In this document: positions 55,557 through 63,937 of the stretch, piece after piece | How the letters are laid out: every line of letters starts with the position of its first letter | How positions within the stretch are numbered: position 1 is the stretch's first letter | Assembly (NCBI RefSeq): GCF_049445855.1 | Contig: NZ_JBMSDV010000002.1 | Coordinates: 310,001-374,000, forward strand | Reading direction: 5' to 3' | Source: JAGOCV01 sp049445855 | GTDB lineage: Bacteria > Pseudomonadota > Gammaproteobacteria > Burkholderiales > Burkholderiaceae_C | DNA: 64,000 nucleotides | Translations under genes and position numbers: made by a program | Notes under the pieces: generated by a model | The model's database searches: none | Told to the model about the DNA's origin: nothing | The model's input: only the letters and a program-made list of their open reading frames with translations

Positions 55557-56732
55557 TCAGATCTTGAGAGCGGGCACGTCGATCCAGCGGCGTTCCTTCC
55601 AGCTGTCGAGCGCGGCTTCGACCAGCTGCACACCCTTGGCGCCTTCGGGCAGCGTCCACTTGTACGGCGCGTCTTCCACCACGTGGCGGATGAAGGCTTC
55701 CCACTGGATCTTGAAGCCGTTGTCGTAGACCTGCGAGTCAGGGATTTCCTGCCACTGGTCGAAGAAGTTCATCGTCTGCTTCTCGTCCGGGTTCCACACC
55801 GGGCGTGGCGTGGCAACGCGCGACTGTGCGCGGCAGCTCGACAGCCCTGCGACGGCGGAGCCATCGGTGCCGTCCACATGGAACGTGACCAGATCATCAC
55901 GGCGCACGCGCGTGGCCCAACTCATGTTCAGTTGCGCGATGACCGGCTCGCCGTTGTGGCCGGTGAGTTCGCAGGTGGCATACGCTGCATCGTCGGCGGT
56001 GGCCGTGTAGGGCTTGCCCGCTTCGTCCCAGCGCGTGGGGATGTGCGTAGCGCCCAGGCACGAGACCGACTTCACTTCGCCGAACAGGTTGTCCAGCACG
56101 TAGCGCCAGTGGCACATCATGTCCAGGATCATGCCGCCGCCGTCTTCCGAGCGGTAGTTCCAGCTCGGTCGCTGGATCGGTTGCAGGTCACCTTCAAATA
56201 CCCAGTAGCCGAACTCCAGGCGCACGCTGAGCATGCGGCCGAAGAAGCCGGCGCGGCGCAGCATGTCCAGCTTGCGCAGCCCGGGCAGGAACAGCTTGTC
56301 CTGCACGGCACCGTGCTTGATGCCATGCTTGGCCTTCGCTTCTTCCGCCAGGTGCGCAATTTCCACCGCTTCGTTGAGGTTGGTGGCGATCGGCTTCTCG
56401 CAGTACACGTGCTTGCCGGCGCGGATGGCTTTTGCCAGCAGCGTCGGGCGCATCTGCGTGGTGCCCGCGTCGAAGAACACCGTGTCGCTCTTGTTGGCCA
56501 GCGCGGCGTCGAGGTCGGTGCCCCAGCGCTCGATGCCATGCGCGCGTGCCAGTGCCTCGATCTTCTCGGCATTGCGGCCGATGAGGATGGGGTCGGGCAT
56601 CACCTTGTCGCCGTTGGAAAGCGTCACGCCGCCTTGCTTGCGGATCGCGACGATGGAGCGGATCAGATGCTGGTTCATGCCCATGCGTCCGGTGACGCCG
56701 TGCATGATGAGCCCGAGTTTTTGCGTGGCCAT
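55557..56732 (-). CDS. Gfo/Idh/MocA-family oxidoreductase
   Basis: This 391-residue NAD(P)-dependent dehydrogenase has an N-terminal Rossmann motif (LGLIMHGVTGRMGMNQHLI, 6-24) and the family motif CEKPIATN (about 113-120), followed by a C-terminal substrate domain. The family oxidises sugars, inositols or their acids at a ring hydroxyl. It is second in the unit tctC-gfo-DUF993-TIM barrel, 16 bases after tctC. An oxidation that opens the way for an aldolase-type step is plausible. Confidence 0.88.
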   Translation of the reverse strand: MATQKLGLIMHGVTGRMGMNQHLIRSIVAIRKQGGVTLSNGDKVMPDPILIGRNAEKIEALARAHGIERWGTDLDAALANKSDTVFFDAGTTQMRPTLLAKAIRAGKHVYCEKPIATNLNEAVEIAHLAEEAKAKHGIKHGAVQDKLFLPGLRKLDMLRRAGFFGRMLSVRLEFGYWVFEGDLQPIQRPSWNYRSEDGGGMILDMMCHWRYVLDNLFGEVKSVSCLGATHIPTRWDEAGKPYTATADDAAYATCELTGHNGEPVIAQLNMSWATRVRRDDLVTFHVDGTDGSAVAGLSSCRAQSRVATPRPVWNPDEKQTMNFFDQWQEIPDSQVYDNGFKIQWEAFIRHVVEDAPYKWTLPEGAKGVQLVEAALDSWKERRWIDVPALKI

Positions 56733-56748
56733 GGGAGAGGTGTTCCTT

Positions 56749-57720
56749 TCAGTTCTGCACTTGCAGGCCGGCGGCCTTCACGAGTGCGGCGTTGCTCTTG
56801 ATTTCGTCCTTGATGTAGGCGTCGAACTGCTCGGGCTTGAGCGTCCATGCGTCGGCGCCGAGCTTCATGAAGCGCTCTTTCACTTCGGGTGTGGCCAGGG
56901 CCTTCACGACTTCGTCGTGCAGGCGGTTCACGATCTCGCGCGGCGTCTTGGCCGGGGCCATCATGCCGATCCAGAAGTTGAATTCGGAGCCGGGCACGCC
57001 GGACTCGGCGGTGGTCGGCACGTCGGGCAGGGCGCTGGCGCGGCGTGGCGAACCCACGGCCAGGGCGGTCAGTTGGCCGTCCTTGATCTGGCCGATGACC
57101 GGGGCGATGGGCGAGAAGTAGTAGTCCACGCGGCCGGAGAGCACTTCGGTCACGGCTTCAGCCGAGCCCTTGAACGGGATGTTCTGCGCATCGATCTGCG
57201 CGGCCATCTTGAACTTCTCGGCGTTCAGGTGCGTGGCGCTGCCCTGTCCGGCGGAAGCGAAGTTGAGCTTGCCCGGATTGGCCTTGCCGAAAGCGACGAG
57301 CTGCTGCAGCGTCCTGATGTTCTTGGAGGGCGAGATCACCAGCACGTTCGGCGTGGAGGAGATCGGCGTCACGCCAGCGAAGTCGGTGATGGTGTCGAAT
57401 GGCAGCTTGGCGAACGTGGACGGGCTCACCGTGTGCGACGACGAGTGGATCATGATCGTGTAGCCATCAGGCGCAGCCGTGGCCACGGCCTGCTGGCCGA
57501 TGGTGCCGCTCGCGCCGCCACGGTTGTCCACCACGATGGACTGGCCCATGCTCTGGCCCATCTTGTCGGTGATGGCGCGCGCGATGATGTCCGTCGTGCT
57601 GCCGGCAGCGAAGGGAACGATCACGCGGATCGGCTTGTTGGGGTAGCTGCCCTGGGCGTGCGCGGACATGGACGTGGCGACGGCCAATGCCGCCAGCGCG
57701 GCAATACGGGTGAATTTCAT
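56749..57720 (-). CDS. Tripartite tricarboxylate transporter substrate-binding protein (Bug/TctC), second copy
   Basis: This 323-residue periplasmic binding protein has a signal peptide (1-22, MSAHAQ). The Bug family pattern is seen in YPNKPIRVIVPFAAGSTTDIIARAI (26-50), VVDNRGGASGTIGQQAVA and FKGSAEAVTEVLSGRVDYYFS. It has no own TctA/TctB but could share those of the adjacent unit. It is first in the second unit; a TetR-type palindrome covers the probable transcription start upstream. GGAGACAAGC lies before ATG. Confidence 0.92.
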   Translation of the reverse strand: MKFTRIAALAALAVATSMSAHAQGSYPNKPIRVIVPFAAGSTTDIIARAITDKMGQSMGQSIVVDNRGGASGTIGQQAVATAAPDGYTIMIHSSSHTVSPSTFAKLPFDTITDFAGVTPISSTPNVLVISPSKNIRTLQQLVAFGKANPGKLNFASAGQGSATHLNAEKFKMAAQIDAQNIPFKGSAEAVTEVLSGRVDYYFSPIAPVIGQIKDGQLTALAVGSPRRASALPDVPTTAESGVPGSEFNFWIGMMAPAKTPREIVNRLHDEVVKALATPEVKERFMKLGADAWTLKPEQFDAYIKDEIKSNAALVKAAGLQVQN

Positions 57721-57752
57721 GCTTGTCTCCGGTTTATCTGGGTTCGATGGTT

Positions 57753-57772
57753 AATTCACCATCAAGTGAATT
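57753..57772. promoter_or_regulatory. TetR-type operator upstream of the second tctC
   Basis: AATTCACCATCAAGTGAATT has perfect 7-base arms. It differs by one base from the site at 63182-63201. It starts about 7 bases after the -10 element of the probable promoter, so binding would block initiation. Confidence 0.75.
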
Positions 57773-57779
57773 GAGATGA

Positions 57780-57807
57780 ATTCTAGTACACGGGATTGCG
57801 CAGTCAA
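57780..57807 (-). promoter_or_regulatory. Probable sigma-70 promoter of the second tctC unit
   Basis: On the minus strand TTGACT, a 16-base spacer, then TAGAAT. Both elements match the consensus in five of six bases. The operator begins 7 bases downstream. Confidence 0.7.
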
Positions 57808-57880
57808 TCTGCCGACTCAAGGAGAGGATTGGTGAAAACCCTGCAGCAAGGCCTGTCCTGCTTAGGGGCTGCGAAGCATT

Positions 57881-57900
57881 TATTCACCAATTGGTGAATA
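57881..57900. promoter_or_regulatory. Perfect 20-base palindrome, third TetR-type operator
   Basis: TATTCACCAATTGGTGAATA is a perfect palindrome with the same ATTCAC...GTGAAT arms as the other two sites. It lies 2 bases after the stop of the enolase-superfamily gene and about 75 bases upstream of the -35 of the second unit. It may help looping or form an auxiliary site. Confidence 0.65.
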
Positions 57901-57902
57901 TT

Positions 57903-59264
57903 TCAGACAATTGGCTGGAGGCTGTCCCAGTGCGGTGCGGCGGACGACGCAAAGCCCGGGACGTGCAGCGACGCCAGCGACAAGCGACCGTCGGCGACGG
58001 CCAGGCGTGGCTTGCCGGTCTGGCTGTAGAAGCCGTGGAACGCGCGTGCGAAGGCTTGCGACTCTGCTTCCGGCGCGATGCCGAAGCCGTCGACGTAGTG
58101 ATGTCCGTTGCGTTCGATGTGCGTCACGCCCAGGCTCGACGCGAGCAGCGTGTCCTGCTGCACGGCGAGGCCGGCCTGGCAGGTGAGGTCTTCACCGGAG
58201 AGCAGGAGCTTTGCTGGCTCCTTCGCCACGCGCGCCGCGCTGTGCAGCGAGCGGTAGATGCCCTTGCAGGCCTTGCTCGAGATGCCGCTGTAGCCGAGCG
58301 CAAGGCCTTCCTCGAACGCTTCGGGATGGTCGTCGGATTCGTCCAGGATCACGGGCACGCGGATGCCGAGTGAACGGATGGATTCCCGGAGTGCGACGGA
58401 GCGGGCCAGCGGCTGTTCCAGCAGCAGCGTGCGCGACAGCAGTTCGCGCAGTGACTTCTCCGGGACGATGGCATTCCAGAACGCACCCAGCGACGCCGCG
58501 TCGGTGAAGGTCTCATTGCCGTCGAGCGTGACCCGGTAGTCGCCTGCCTGCTCGTCCAGCAACTCGGCGATCTGCGTCAGCCGCTCGACGTCGGCCTCGT
58601 GCTTGCCGCTGAGCTTGAGCTTGAAGTGGTGGAGTCCGTAGCGGCGGATGGCAGCCTCGAGCGTCGCAGGCAGACCATCCTGCGGCAGCTCATTCGAGCT
58701 GCCTTCACGCAGGATGTCGGCCAGCCCCACGGTGTGGCGCAACGTGACGTGACTGGCGGCCTTCAAGTCGATATGCGGGGACCAGGGGTCGCCCAGCACG
58801 CCTGCGCTCACGCCATCCACCCACGAGTGGCCGGTGGCGTGCAGTGCGGCGTCGGCCACGGCCTTGTCCAGCTGCGCGGTGCCGAACTGGGCGACGAGAC
58901 GGGGCAGACCGCGCGACATGGCCTGTGCGATGGCGGCTTCGCCGGCCTGCTGTGCCAGTTGCCAGGGCGACAGGCTGTCCTGCTGCGTATGCGCGAGGTA
59001 CGACTCACGCGCGATGCGCAGGGCTTCGCGCAACTGCTCGAAGTTCTGCTCGTGCGTGAGCGCGGGCGACTTGTCGAACCACTTGGGCACCATGAGCTCG
59101 GCGGTGATGCCTTCGGTGCGATGTCCGTCGACATCGGCATGGATGCGTACGAAAGCCTGGGGGCACCGCGTGACGGTGGCCGCGCCGAAGCGGAACGGCA
59201 GCCGCTGCGTGACGGGGCGTTCGTACAGTTCGATGGCGCGGATGCGCAAGGTCGGCGCGGTCAT
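57903..59264 (-). CDS. Enolase-superfamily enzyme (mandelate racemase/muconate lactonizing type)
   Basis: This 453-residue protein carries the enolase-superfamily signature: a KxK pair (K215, K217 in HHFKLKLSG), metal ligands D248 (LDGNETF), E283 (LEQPL) and D308 (ILDESDD), and a second base K331 (SSKACKG). Members abstract the alpha proton of a carboxylate, giving dehydration, racemisation or cycloisomerisation. The KxK-plus-Lys set resembles the muconate-lactonizing subgroup, but it is longer and could be a sugar-acid dehydratase. The ATG overlaps the stop of the TIM-barrel gene (ATGA). It is the last gene of the TTT transporter unit. Confidence 0.85.
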   Translation of the reverse strand: MTAPTLRIRAIELYERPVTQRLPFRFGAATVTRCPQAFVRIHADVDGHRTEGITAELMVPKWFDKSPALTHEQNFEQLREALRIARESYLAHTQQDSLSPWQLAQQAGEAAIAQAMSRGLPRLVAQFGTAQLDKAVADAALHATGHSWVDGVSAGVLGDPWSPHIDLKAASHVTLRHTVGLADILREGSSNELPQDGLPATLEAAIRRYGLHHFKLKLSGKHEADVERLTQIAELLDEQAGDYRVTLDGNETFTDAASLGAFWNAIVPEKSLRELLSRTLLLEQPLARSVALRESIRSLGIRVPVILDESDDHPEAFEEGLALGYSGISSKACKGIYRSLHSAARVAKEPAKLLLSGEDLTCQAGLAVQQDTLLASSLGVTHIERNGHHYVDGFGIAPEAESQAFARAFHGFYSQTGKPRLAVADGRLSLASLHVPGFASSAAPHWDSLQPIV

Positions 59265-60091
59265 GTCAGGGTCTCGAGGATGCCGCGCACGTGGCCGGCC
59301 GAATAGGCCGCACAGCCGAGCGGGTCTGGGTGGTAGTCGAAAGGTTCGATGGCGATCCAGCCCTTGTAGCCGGCGGCCTTCAGCGCTCGCAGGGGTTCGG
59401 CGACGGGCGTGTCGCCCTGGCCGGGGCCGCGCCGGTTGCGGTCGTTGACCTGTACGTGCGCGAGATGGCCGCTGGCGAGAAAGCGCGAGATCAGGCGGTC
59501 CGAAGCTTCGGTTTCGGATTGCGCCGCCGCGCTCAGGTCGATCATGGTCCGCATGGCGGAAGAGCCGATGCGGTCGACGACGGCCGCTGCCTCCGCCACG
59601 GTGTTGATGACGTTCGTCTCCGCGCGGGACAGCGGCTCGATGCAATAGACCACGCCAGCCGCAGCTGCATGTGGCGCGAGCGCTGCCCAACCCGATTCGA
59701 CACGTGCAAGCGCGTCCTGAAGGCTCATGCCCGGCATCGGGTTGCGCTGGTTCGGCGATCCGTGCACCAGCACCTGCGCGCCGCAGGCCGCGGCGAAGTC
59801 GATCATCTGGCGCAGGAAGTCCACGGTGCGGCGCTGCAGCGCGTCGTCCGGCGTGGAAAGCGACAGGCCTTCCGGCTTCACCAGCAGCCAGTGAAGGCTC
59901 GAGATGACAAGTCCATGGGCAGCAGCGGTGTCGCGGAATCGCTTCGCATCGGCTTCCGTGAGCGAGCGCGGGTCATCAGCCAGCGTGAACGGTGCCAGTT
60001 CCAGCCCCTGGCAGCCGAGCGCTGCTGCCACGCGGCATTGCTCGTCGAATGGCAGATGCCGCAGCACCTCATTGCACAGCGAGAGCTTCAT
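59261..60091 (-). CDS. Sugar phosphate isomerase/epimerase-like TIM-barrel protein (second)
   Basis: This 276-residue TIM-barrel protein is of the xylose-isomerase-like family. Motifs are SLCNEVLRHLPFDEQCRVAAALG at the N-terminus, GVVYCIEPLSRAETNVINTVAEA (about 145-167), RTMIDLSAAAQSE and the final GYKGWIAIEPFDYHPDP. It overlaps tctA by ATGA upstream and the enolase-superfamily gene downstream, so all three are tightly coupled. The reaction is unknown; isomerisation or epimerisation of a keto-sugar or sugar acid is likely. Confidence 0.85.
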   Translation of the reverse strand: MKLSLCNEVLRHLPFDEQCRVAAALGCQGLELAPFTLADDPRSLTEADAKRFRDTAAAHGLVISSLHWLLVKPEGLSLSTPDDALQRRTVDFLRQMIDFAAACGAQVLVHGSPNQRNPMPGMSLQDALARVESGWAALAPHAAAAGVVYCIEPLSRAETNVINTVAEAAAVVDRIGSSAMRTMIDLSAAAQSETEASDRLISRFLASGHLAHVQVNDRNRRGPGQGDTPVAEPLRALKAAGYKGWIAIEPFDYHPDPLGCAAYSAGHVRGILETLT

Positions 60092-61599
60092 CCTGCGACA
60101 GCCTTGCGCGCGCGCGCGGCTCGTTGCGCGCGGTGCATGCTGTACAGCTTCCAGCCGATGGTGCCGAAGATGAGCGCGGCGACCGCGGCCGAGATGGGGC
60201 GCGTGAAGAACGGCGTGAGGTCACCGTCCGACAGCACCAGCGCGCGGCGCAGGTTCTTCTCGAGCAGGTCGCCCAGCACGATGCCCAGCACCAGTGGCGC
60301 CATCGGGTAGCCATAGTGCCGCAGGAAGAAACCCAGCACGCCGAAGAACAGCATCACGTACACGTCGAACATGCGGCCGGCGATGGCGAAGCTGCCGACC
60401 ACGCACAGCACGAAGACGATCGGCACGATGAGGTGCTGCGGCACGCGCAGCACTTGCACCAGCAACTTTGTGAGCACGATGCCGTAGATCAGGATGCCGA
60501 TGGTGGCGAACAGCATCATGGCCACCACGTCGTAGACGAACTGCGGGTTCTCCACCATGATCATCGGCCCGGGCTTCACACCGTGGATGATCATCGCGGC
60601 CATCAGCACGGCAGCAGGTGCCGAGCCCGGGATCGCGAGCGTGAGCACCGGAATCATGGCGCCCGGAACGCAGGCGTTGTCGCCCGTCTCTGCGGCCATC
60701 AGTCCCTCGATCGAGCCCTTGCCGAACTTTTCCTTTTCCTTGCTCGCCCGCTTGGCGGCGGCGTAGGACGACCACGCGGCCACGTCCTCGCCAACACCGG
60801 GAACGATGCCCACGCCCGTGCCGATGAGGCCCGAGCGCAGGATGGTGCGCCAGTACTGCAGAACGTCTTTCACGCGCGGGATCACGGTGTCGAACGCGCT
60901 GATTTTCACGGGGGCCTGACGTTCTTTCATGGCCGTGAGCAGTTCCGCGAAACCGAACGCCCCGACGAGAGCAGGCACCAGCTGGATGCCCCCGGCGAGA
61001 TCGCGCACGCCCCATGAGAAGCGTTCGTAGGCATATTGCGCTTCCTGACCGATCGTGGCGATGAAGATGCCCGCGATGCCCGCGATCCATCCCTTGAGCG
61101 GATCGTCGCCGGTGAGCGTGCCGGCGATCAGCACGCCGAAGAGTGCGAGCCAGAAGAACTCGTAGGCACCGAACTTCAGCGCCATGTTGCCCAGCACGGG
61201 TGTGAAACCGGCCAAGAAGAACATGCCGATGAGCGTGCCCATCACCGAGCCGGTGGTGGCGATGCCCATGGCGCGGCCCGCCATGCCCTGGCGCGCCAGC
61301 GCGTAGCCGTCCAGGCACGAGGCGGCCGACGCCGGGGTACCGGGAATGTTCAGCAGGATGGCCGAACGCGAGCCGCCGTAGATGGCGCCGACGTAGGTGC
61401 AGATCAGGATCAGCAGCGCTTCGTTGGGCTGGAGCTTGAGCGTGAGCGTGGTCACCAGCGCGAGTGACATCGTGGCTGTGAGGCCGGGCAGGGCGCCCAT
61501 CACAACGCCGACCAGCGACGAGAGCAGGGCGTAGAAGATGACCGCAGGCGTGCTGAACGCAGCGATCGAGTGGCCGAAGGCGATCAGACCGTCAAACAT
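60088..61599 (-). CDS. tctA: Tripartite tricarboxylate transporter large permease TctA
   Basis: This 503-residue permease has about 12 membrane segments. TctA hallmarks are GALPGLTATMSLALVTTLTL (about 37-56), YGGSRSAILLNIPGTPASAASCLDGY and the second-repeat GVGIVPGVGEDVAAWSSYAAAKRAS. It lies 15 bases after tctB and overlaps the TIM-barrel gene. With TctB and TctC it takes up a carboxylate with the proton or sodium gradient. Confidence 0.96.
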   Translation of the reverse strand: MFDGLIAFGHSIAAFSTPAVIFYALLSSLVGVVMGALPGLTATMSLALVTTLTLKLQPNEALLILICTYVGAIYGGSRSAILLNIPGTPASAASCLDGYALARQGMAGRAMGIATTGSVMGTLIGMFFLAGFTPVLGNMALKFGAYEFFWLALFGVLIAGTLTGDDPLKGWIAGIAGIFIATIGQEAQYAYERFSWGVRDLAGGIQLVPALVGAFGFAELLTAMKERQAPVKISAFDTVIPRVKDVLQYWRTILRSGLIGTGVGIVPGVGEDVAAWSSYAAAKRASKEKEKFGKGSIEGLMAAETGDNACVPGAMIPVLTLAIPGSAPAAVLMAAMIIHGVKPGPMIMVENPQFVYDVVAMMLFATIGILIYGIVLTKLLVQVLRVPQHLIVPIVFVLCVVGSFAIAGRMFDVYVMLFFGVLGFFLRHYGYPMAPLVLGIVLGDLLEKNLRRALVLSDGDLTPFFTRPISAAVAALIFGTIGWKLYSMHRAQRAARARKAVAG

Positions 61600-61614
61600 G
61601 GCGTCGTCCTCCGT

Positions 61615-62115
61615 TCAGGGCAGCCGCACGAGGAAGACGTCCTCGAAGACCAGGTCGACCGTGACCGCAGTGGCCAGTCCCGCCATCACCGCAGCGATGA
61701 TGCGCTTGCGCGGTGTCACGCCTTCCGGGGTGAACAGCCAGACGAACGCGGCGACGAAGACCGCAGTGGCGCCGATGAAGTGCACGCGCCCGATCAGCAG
61801 GCATGCGTAGACCAGGCAGAGGGCCAGTGTGTACGCCGTGCGCCGGTTGATCAGCGCAGCGGGCGGGATGGCGTCGCCGGCTTGGGCTGCTTCGCTTTTG
61901 CGCCTGCCCAGGCCGCGCATGATCAGGATGACACCCAGCAGCATCAGCACACAGCCGATCAGCCCGGGCATGAAGCCCGGCATGGTGTAGAGCGTCGCGC
62001 CCATCTGCGTGAACCGGTCCATCCGCAGGGATTCGACCAGGACCAATGCCCCGAAAACAATCCAGCCCGCTCCGCCAATGATGTCGGAGCGGGCAGTCTT
62101 ACCACCCTCGCTCAT
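61615..62115 (-). CDS. tctB: Tripartite tricarboxylate transporter small permease TctB
   Basis: This 166-residue protein has four predicted membrane helices (about 14-30, 45-66, 90-106 and 112-150), typical of the poorly conserved TctB subunit. The position between tctC (40 bases upstream) and tctA (15 bases downstream) supports the call more than sequence does. It starts at ATG with a short polar N-terminus. Confidence 0.88.
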   Translation of the reverse strand: MSEGGKTARSDIIGGAGWIVFGALVLVESLRMDRFTQMGATLYTMPGFMPGLIGCVLMLLGVILIMRGLGRRKSEAAQAGDAIPPAALINRRTAYTLALCLVYACLLIGRVHFIGATAVFVAAFVWLFTPEGVTPRKRIIAAVMAGLATAVTVDLVFEDVFLVRLP

Positions 62116-62155
62116 GTTCTTCGCTTTGCTCTGAGTTGTACTGCTGGTGCCTGCG

Positions 62156-63163
62156 TCAGGGCTTCGGGATACCGATGGTGTCGGGCGACACCTTGGCCTT
62201 GCCGGCGGCCTGCTGCACCCACGCGTAGGACTGGATGGCCGGCATCACGAGCTTCTGCGCTTCGTCGCCGGACTGGCCGGCGAACATCGCGCCGCGGCTT
62301 TCCGCATACTTCTTCAGCGCGTCGCCCTTGGCGATCTGCTCGGCCCAGATCTTGTTGAGCGTCTGCGTCACTTCGGCGGGAACACCCTTCGGAACGAACA
62401 GGCCGAAGTAGTTGATCGGGTCCTTGAAGCCGGGCACGAACTGCGACAGCGGCGGGATGGTGCCATAGCCTTCGATGGTCAGCGGCTTGTCGCTCACCAC
62501 GGCCAGCGGACGGATCTTCTTGGCGCGGATCATGTCGGTCTGCTCAGCGGCCAGCTGCGTGGTGACCTGCGTTTCGCCTGACAGCGTGGACACCACGGCG
62601 GGGTTGCCGCCGTCATAGGTGACGTGCTTGTAGCTCGTGCCGGTTGCGCGTGCGATGGCCTCGATGGCGGAGTGGCCGCTCGAATTCACACCCGCAGTGG
62701 CGACGCTGATGGTGCCCGGCTTGGCCTTCATGGCGTCGAGCAGTTCGGTCATCGTCTTGTAGGGCGTGTCGGCGTTCACACCGACCACCGAGACGTGCGC
62801 CACGGTGAGGTAGAGGTTCCAGTCGCTGATGGACGTGTCCAGCATGCCGAGCACCTTGTAGGTGCCCAGGTCCTTGGCCGCGCCAGCGGTCCAGGTGTAG
62901 CCGTCTTTCGGCGCTTCCACGGCGTTCTTGGTGCCGACCGAGCCGGACGCACCGGGCTGGTTCATCACCACGACCTTCTGGCCCAGGTGCTTCTCCACCT
63001 CGGCAGCGGCCACACGGGTGACCTGGTCGGTGGAGCCGCCTGCGGCCCAGGGCACGATCAAGGTGATCGGGCGGGTGGGTTTCCACTGGGCGAAAGCGCC
63101 GGTAGCGGCGACGGAAAGCAGGGCCGCAGTCAGCAGACCGCGAACTTTGAAAGCATGAGTCAT
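62156..63163 (-). CDS. tctC: Tripartite tricarboxylate transporter substrate-binding protein TctC (Bug family)
   Basis: This 335-residue periplasmic protein has a signal peptide (1-25, TGAFAQ) and the Bug-family pattern WKPTRPITLIVPWAAGGSTD (26-45), VVMNQPGASGSVGTKNAVEA and TQLAAEQTDMIRAKKIRPLAV. It captures a carboxylate for TctBA. It is first in the unit tctC-tctB-tctA-TIM barrel-enolase type. A palindromic operator overlaps its promoter. AGGAGACAACGCC precedes ATG. Confidence 0.94.
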   Translation of the reverse strand: MTHAFKVRGLLTAALLSVAATGAFAQWKPTRPITLIVPWAAGGSTDQVTRVAAAEVEKHLGQKVVVMNQPGASGSVGTKNAVEAPKDGYTWTAGAAKDLGTYKVLGMLDTSISDWNLYLTVAHVSVVGVNADTPYKTMTELLDAMKAKPGTISVATAGVNSSGHSAIEAIARATGTSYKHVTYDGGNPAVVSTLSGETQVTTQLAAEQTDMIRAKKIRPLAVVSDKPLTIEGYGTIPPLSQFVPGFKDPINYFGLFVPKGVPAEVTQTLNKIWAEQIAKGDALKKYAESRGAMFAGQSGDEAQKLVMPAIQSYAWVQQAAGKAKVSPDTIGIPKP

Positions 63164-63181
63164 GGCGTTGTCTCCTCGTTT

Positions 63182-63201
63182 AATTCACTATCAAGTGAAT
63201 T
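63182..63201. promoter_or_regulatory. TetR-type operator upstream of tctC
   Basis: AATTCACTATCAAGTGAATT has perfect 7-base arms and overlaps the -10 element of the probable promoter, 19 bases before the ATG. It is almost identical to the operator at 57753-57772. Confidence 0.78.
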
Positions 63202-63228
63202 CTGCGGGGACTGCCGCCTGTGGGTCAA
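63199..63228 (-). promoter_or_regulatory. Probable sigma-70 promoter of the tctC unit
   Basis: On the minus strand TTGACC, an 18-base spacer, then CAGAAT. The match is fair and the spacer one base over the optimum. The operator covers the -10. Confidence 0.55.
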
Positions 63229-63241
63229 TGCGCGCCGGCGC

Positions 63242-63892
63242 TCAGCTTCTCAGGACATACCCTAGGATCACGTCGCACATGTGCGAGAGGCGCTCGTGTC
63301 TCGCCTTGGGTGTCATCAGGTCGCGGCCGAAGATGGCCGAGAGCGTGTAGTTGTTGGACAGGTAGAAGTACGCCATGCCGGCGATGGATACGTACAGCTG
63401 CAGCGCGTCGATGCCGCCGCGGAAAAGGCCTTCGGCGCGCCCGCGTTCGAGGATCTCGGCCAGTGTCTCGATGAGCGGCGAATTCATTTCCCTGGCGCGC
63501 GACGAGCGAACGACATGGCGGCCCTGGTGCAGGTTCTCGCTGTTGAGCAGGGTGAGGAACTCGGGGTTGGCGAGGTAATAGTCCCACGTGAATTCGGTGA
63601 GCCGGCGGATGGCCTGGGCGGGCGCCATGTCGCGCAGGTGCAGTTGCGCTTCGGCCTCGCGGATGTGGCGGTACGCATGTTCCAGCACGGCAAGGAACAG
63701 GTCGTCCTTGCTGCTGAAGTAATAGTAGATCAGCCGCTTGTTCACCTCGGCGCGCTCGGCGATGCGGTCCACACGGGCGCCGGCCAGGCCGTAGCGGGCG
63801 AACTCGTCGCGCGCGGCGAGCAGGATCGCGGCCTGCGAGCGGTCTGCATCGCGGCCACGAGGTTCCGGCTGGGGTGTTTTCTTGGGGGCCAT
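63242..63892 (-). CDS. TetR-family transcription regulator
   Basis: This 216-residue repressor has the N-terminal helix-turn-helix (about 17-65; AAILLAARDEFARYGLAGA, VDRIAERAEVNKRLIYYYF and SSKDDLFLAVLEH) and a C-terminal ligand-binding domain that resembles the TetR_C group often linked to aromatic or carboxylate catabolism. It is directly upstream of the tctC unit on the same strand. The palindromes ATTCAC-N6-GTGAAT at both unit promoters, and a similar half-site before its own gene, are its likely targets. The effector should be the pathway substrate or an intermediate. Confidence 0.92.
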   Translation of the reverse strand: MAPKKTPQPEPRGRDADRSQAAILLAARDEFARYGLAGARVDRIAERAEVNKRLIYYYFSSKDDLFLAVLEHAYRHIREAEAQLHLRDMAPAQAIRRLTEFTWDYYLANPEFLTLLNSENLHQGRHVVRSSRAREMNSPLIETLAEILERGRAEGLFRGGIDALQLYVSIAGMAYFYLSNNYTLSAIFGRDLMTPKARHERLSHMCDVILGYVLRS

Positions 63893-63914
63893 CGTGGGAT
63901 CTTGTTGCGCTGAA

Positions 63915-63937
63915 GTTAACTGTTTGGTGAATTAATA
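63915..63937. promoter_or_regulatory. Imperfect operator half-site upstream of tetR
   Basis: TTTGGTGAATTAAT holds the GGTGAATT half of the operator; the other half, TTAACTG, is degenerate. It lies 23 bases before the tetR ATG and could give weak autoregulation. Beyond it, up to the window end, I see no further feature. Confidence 0.45.
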
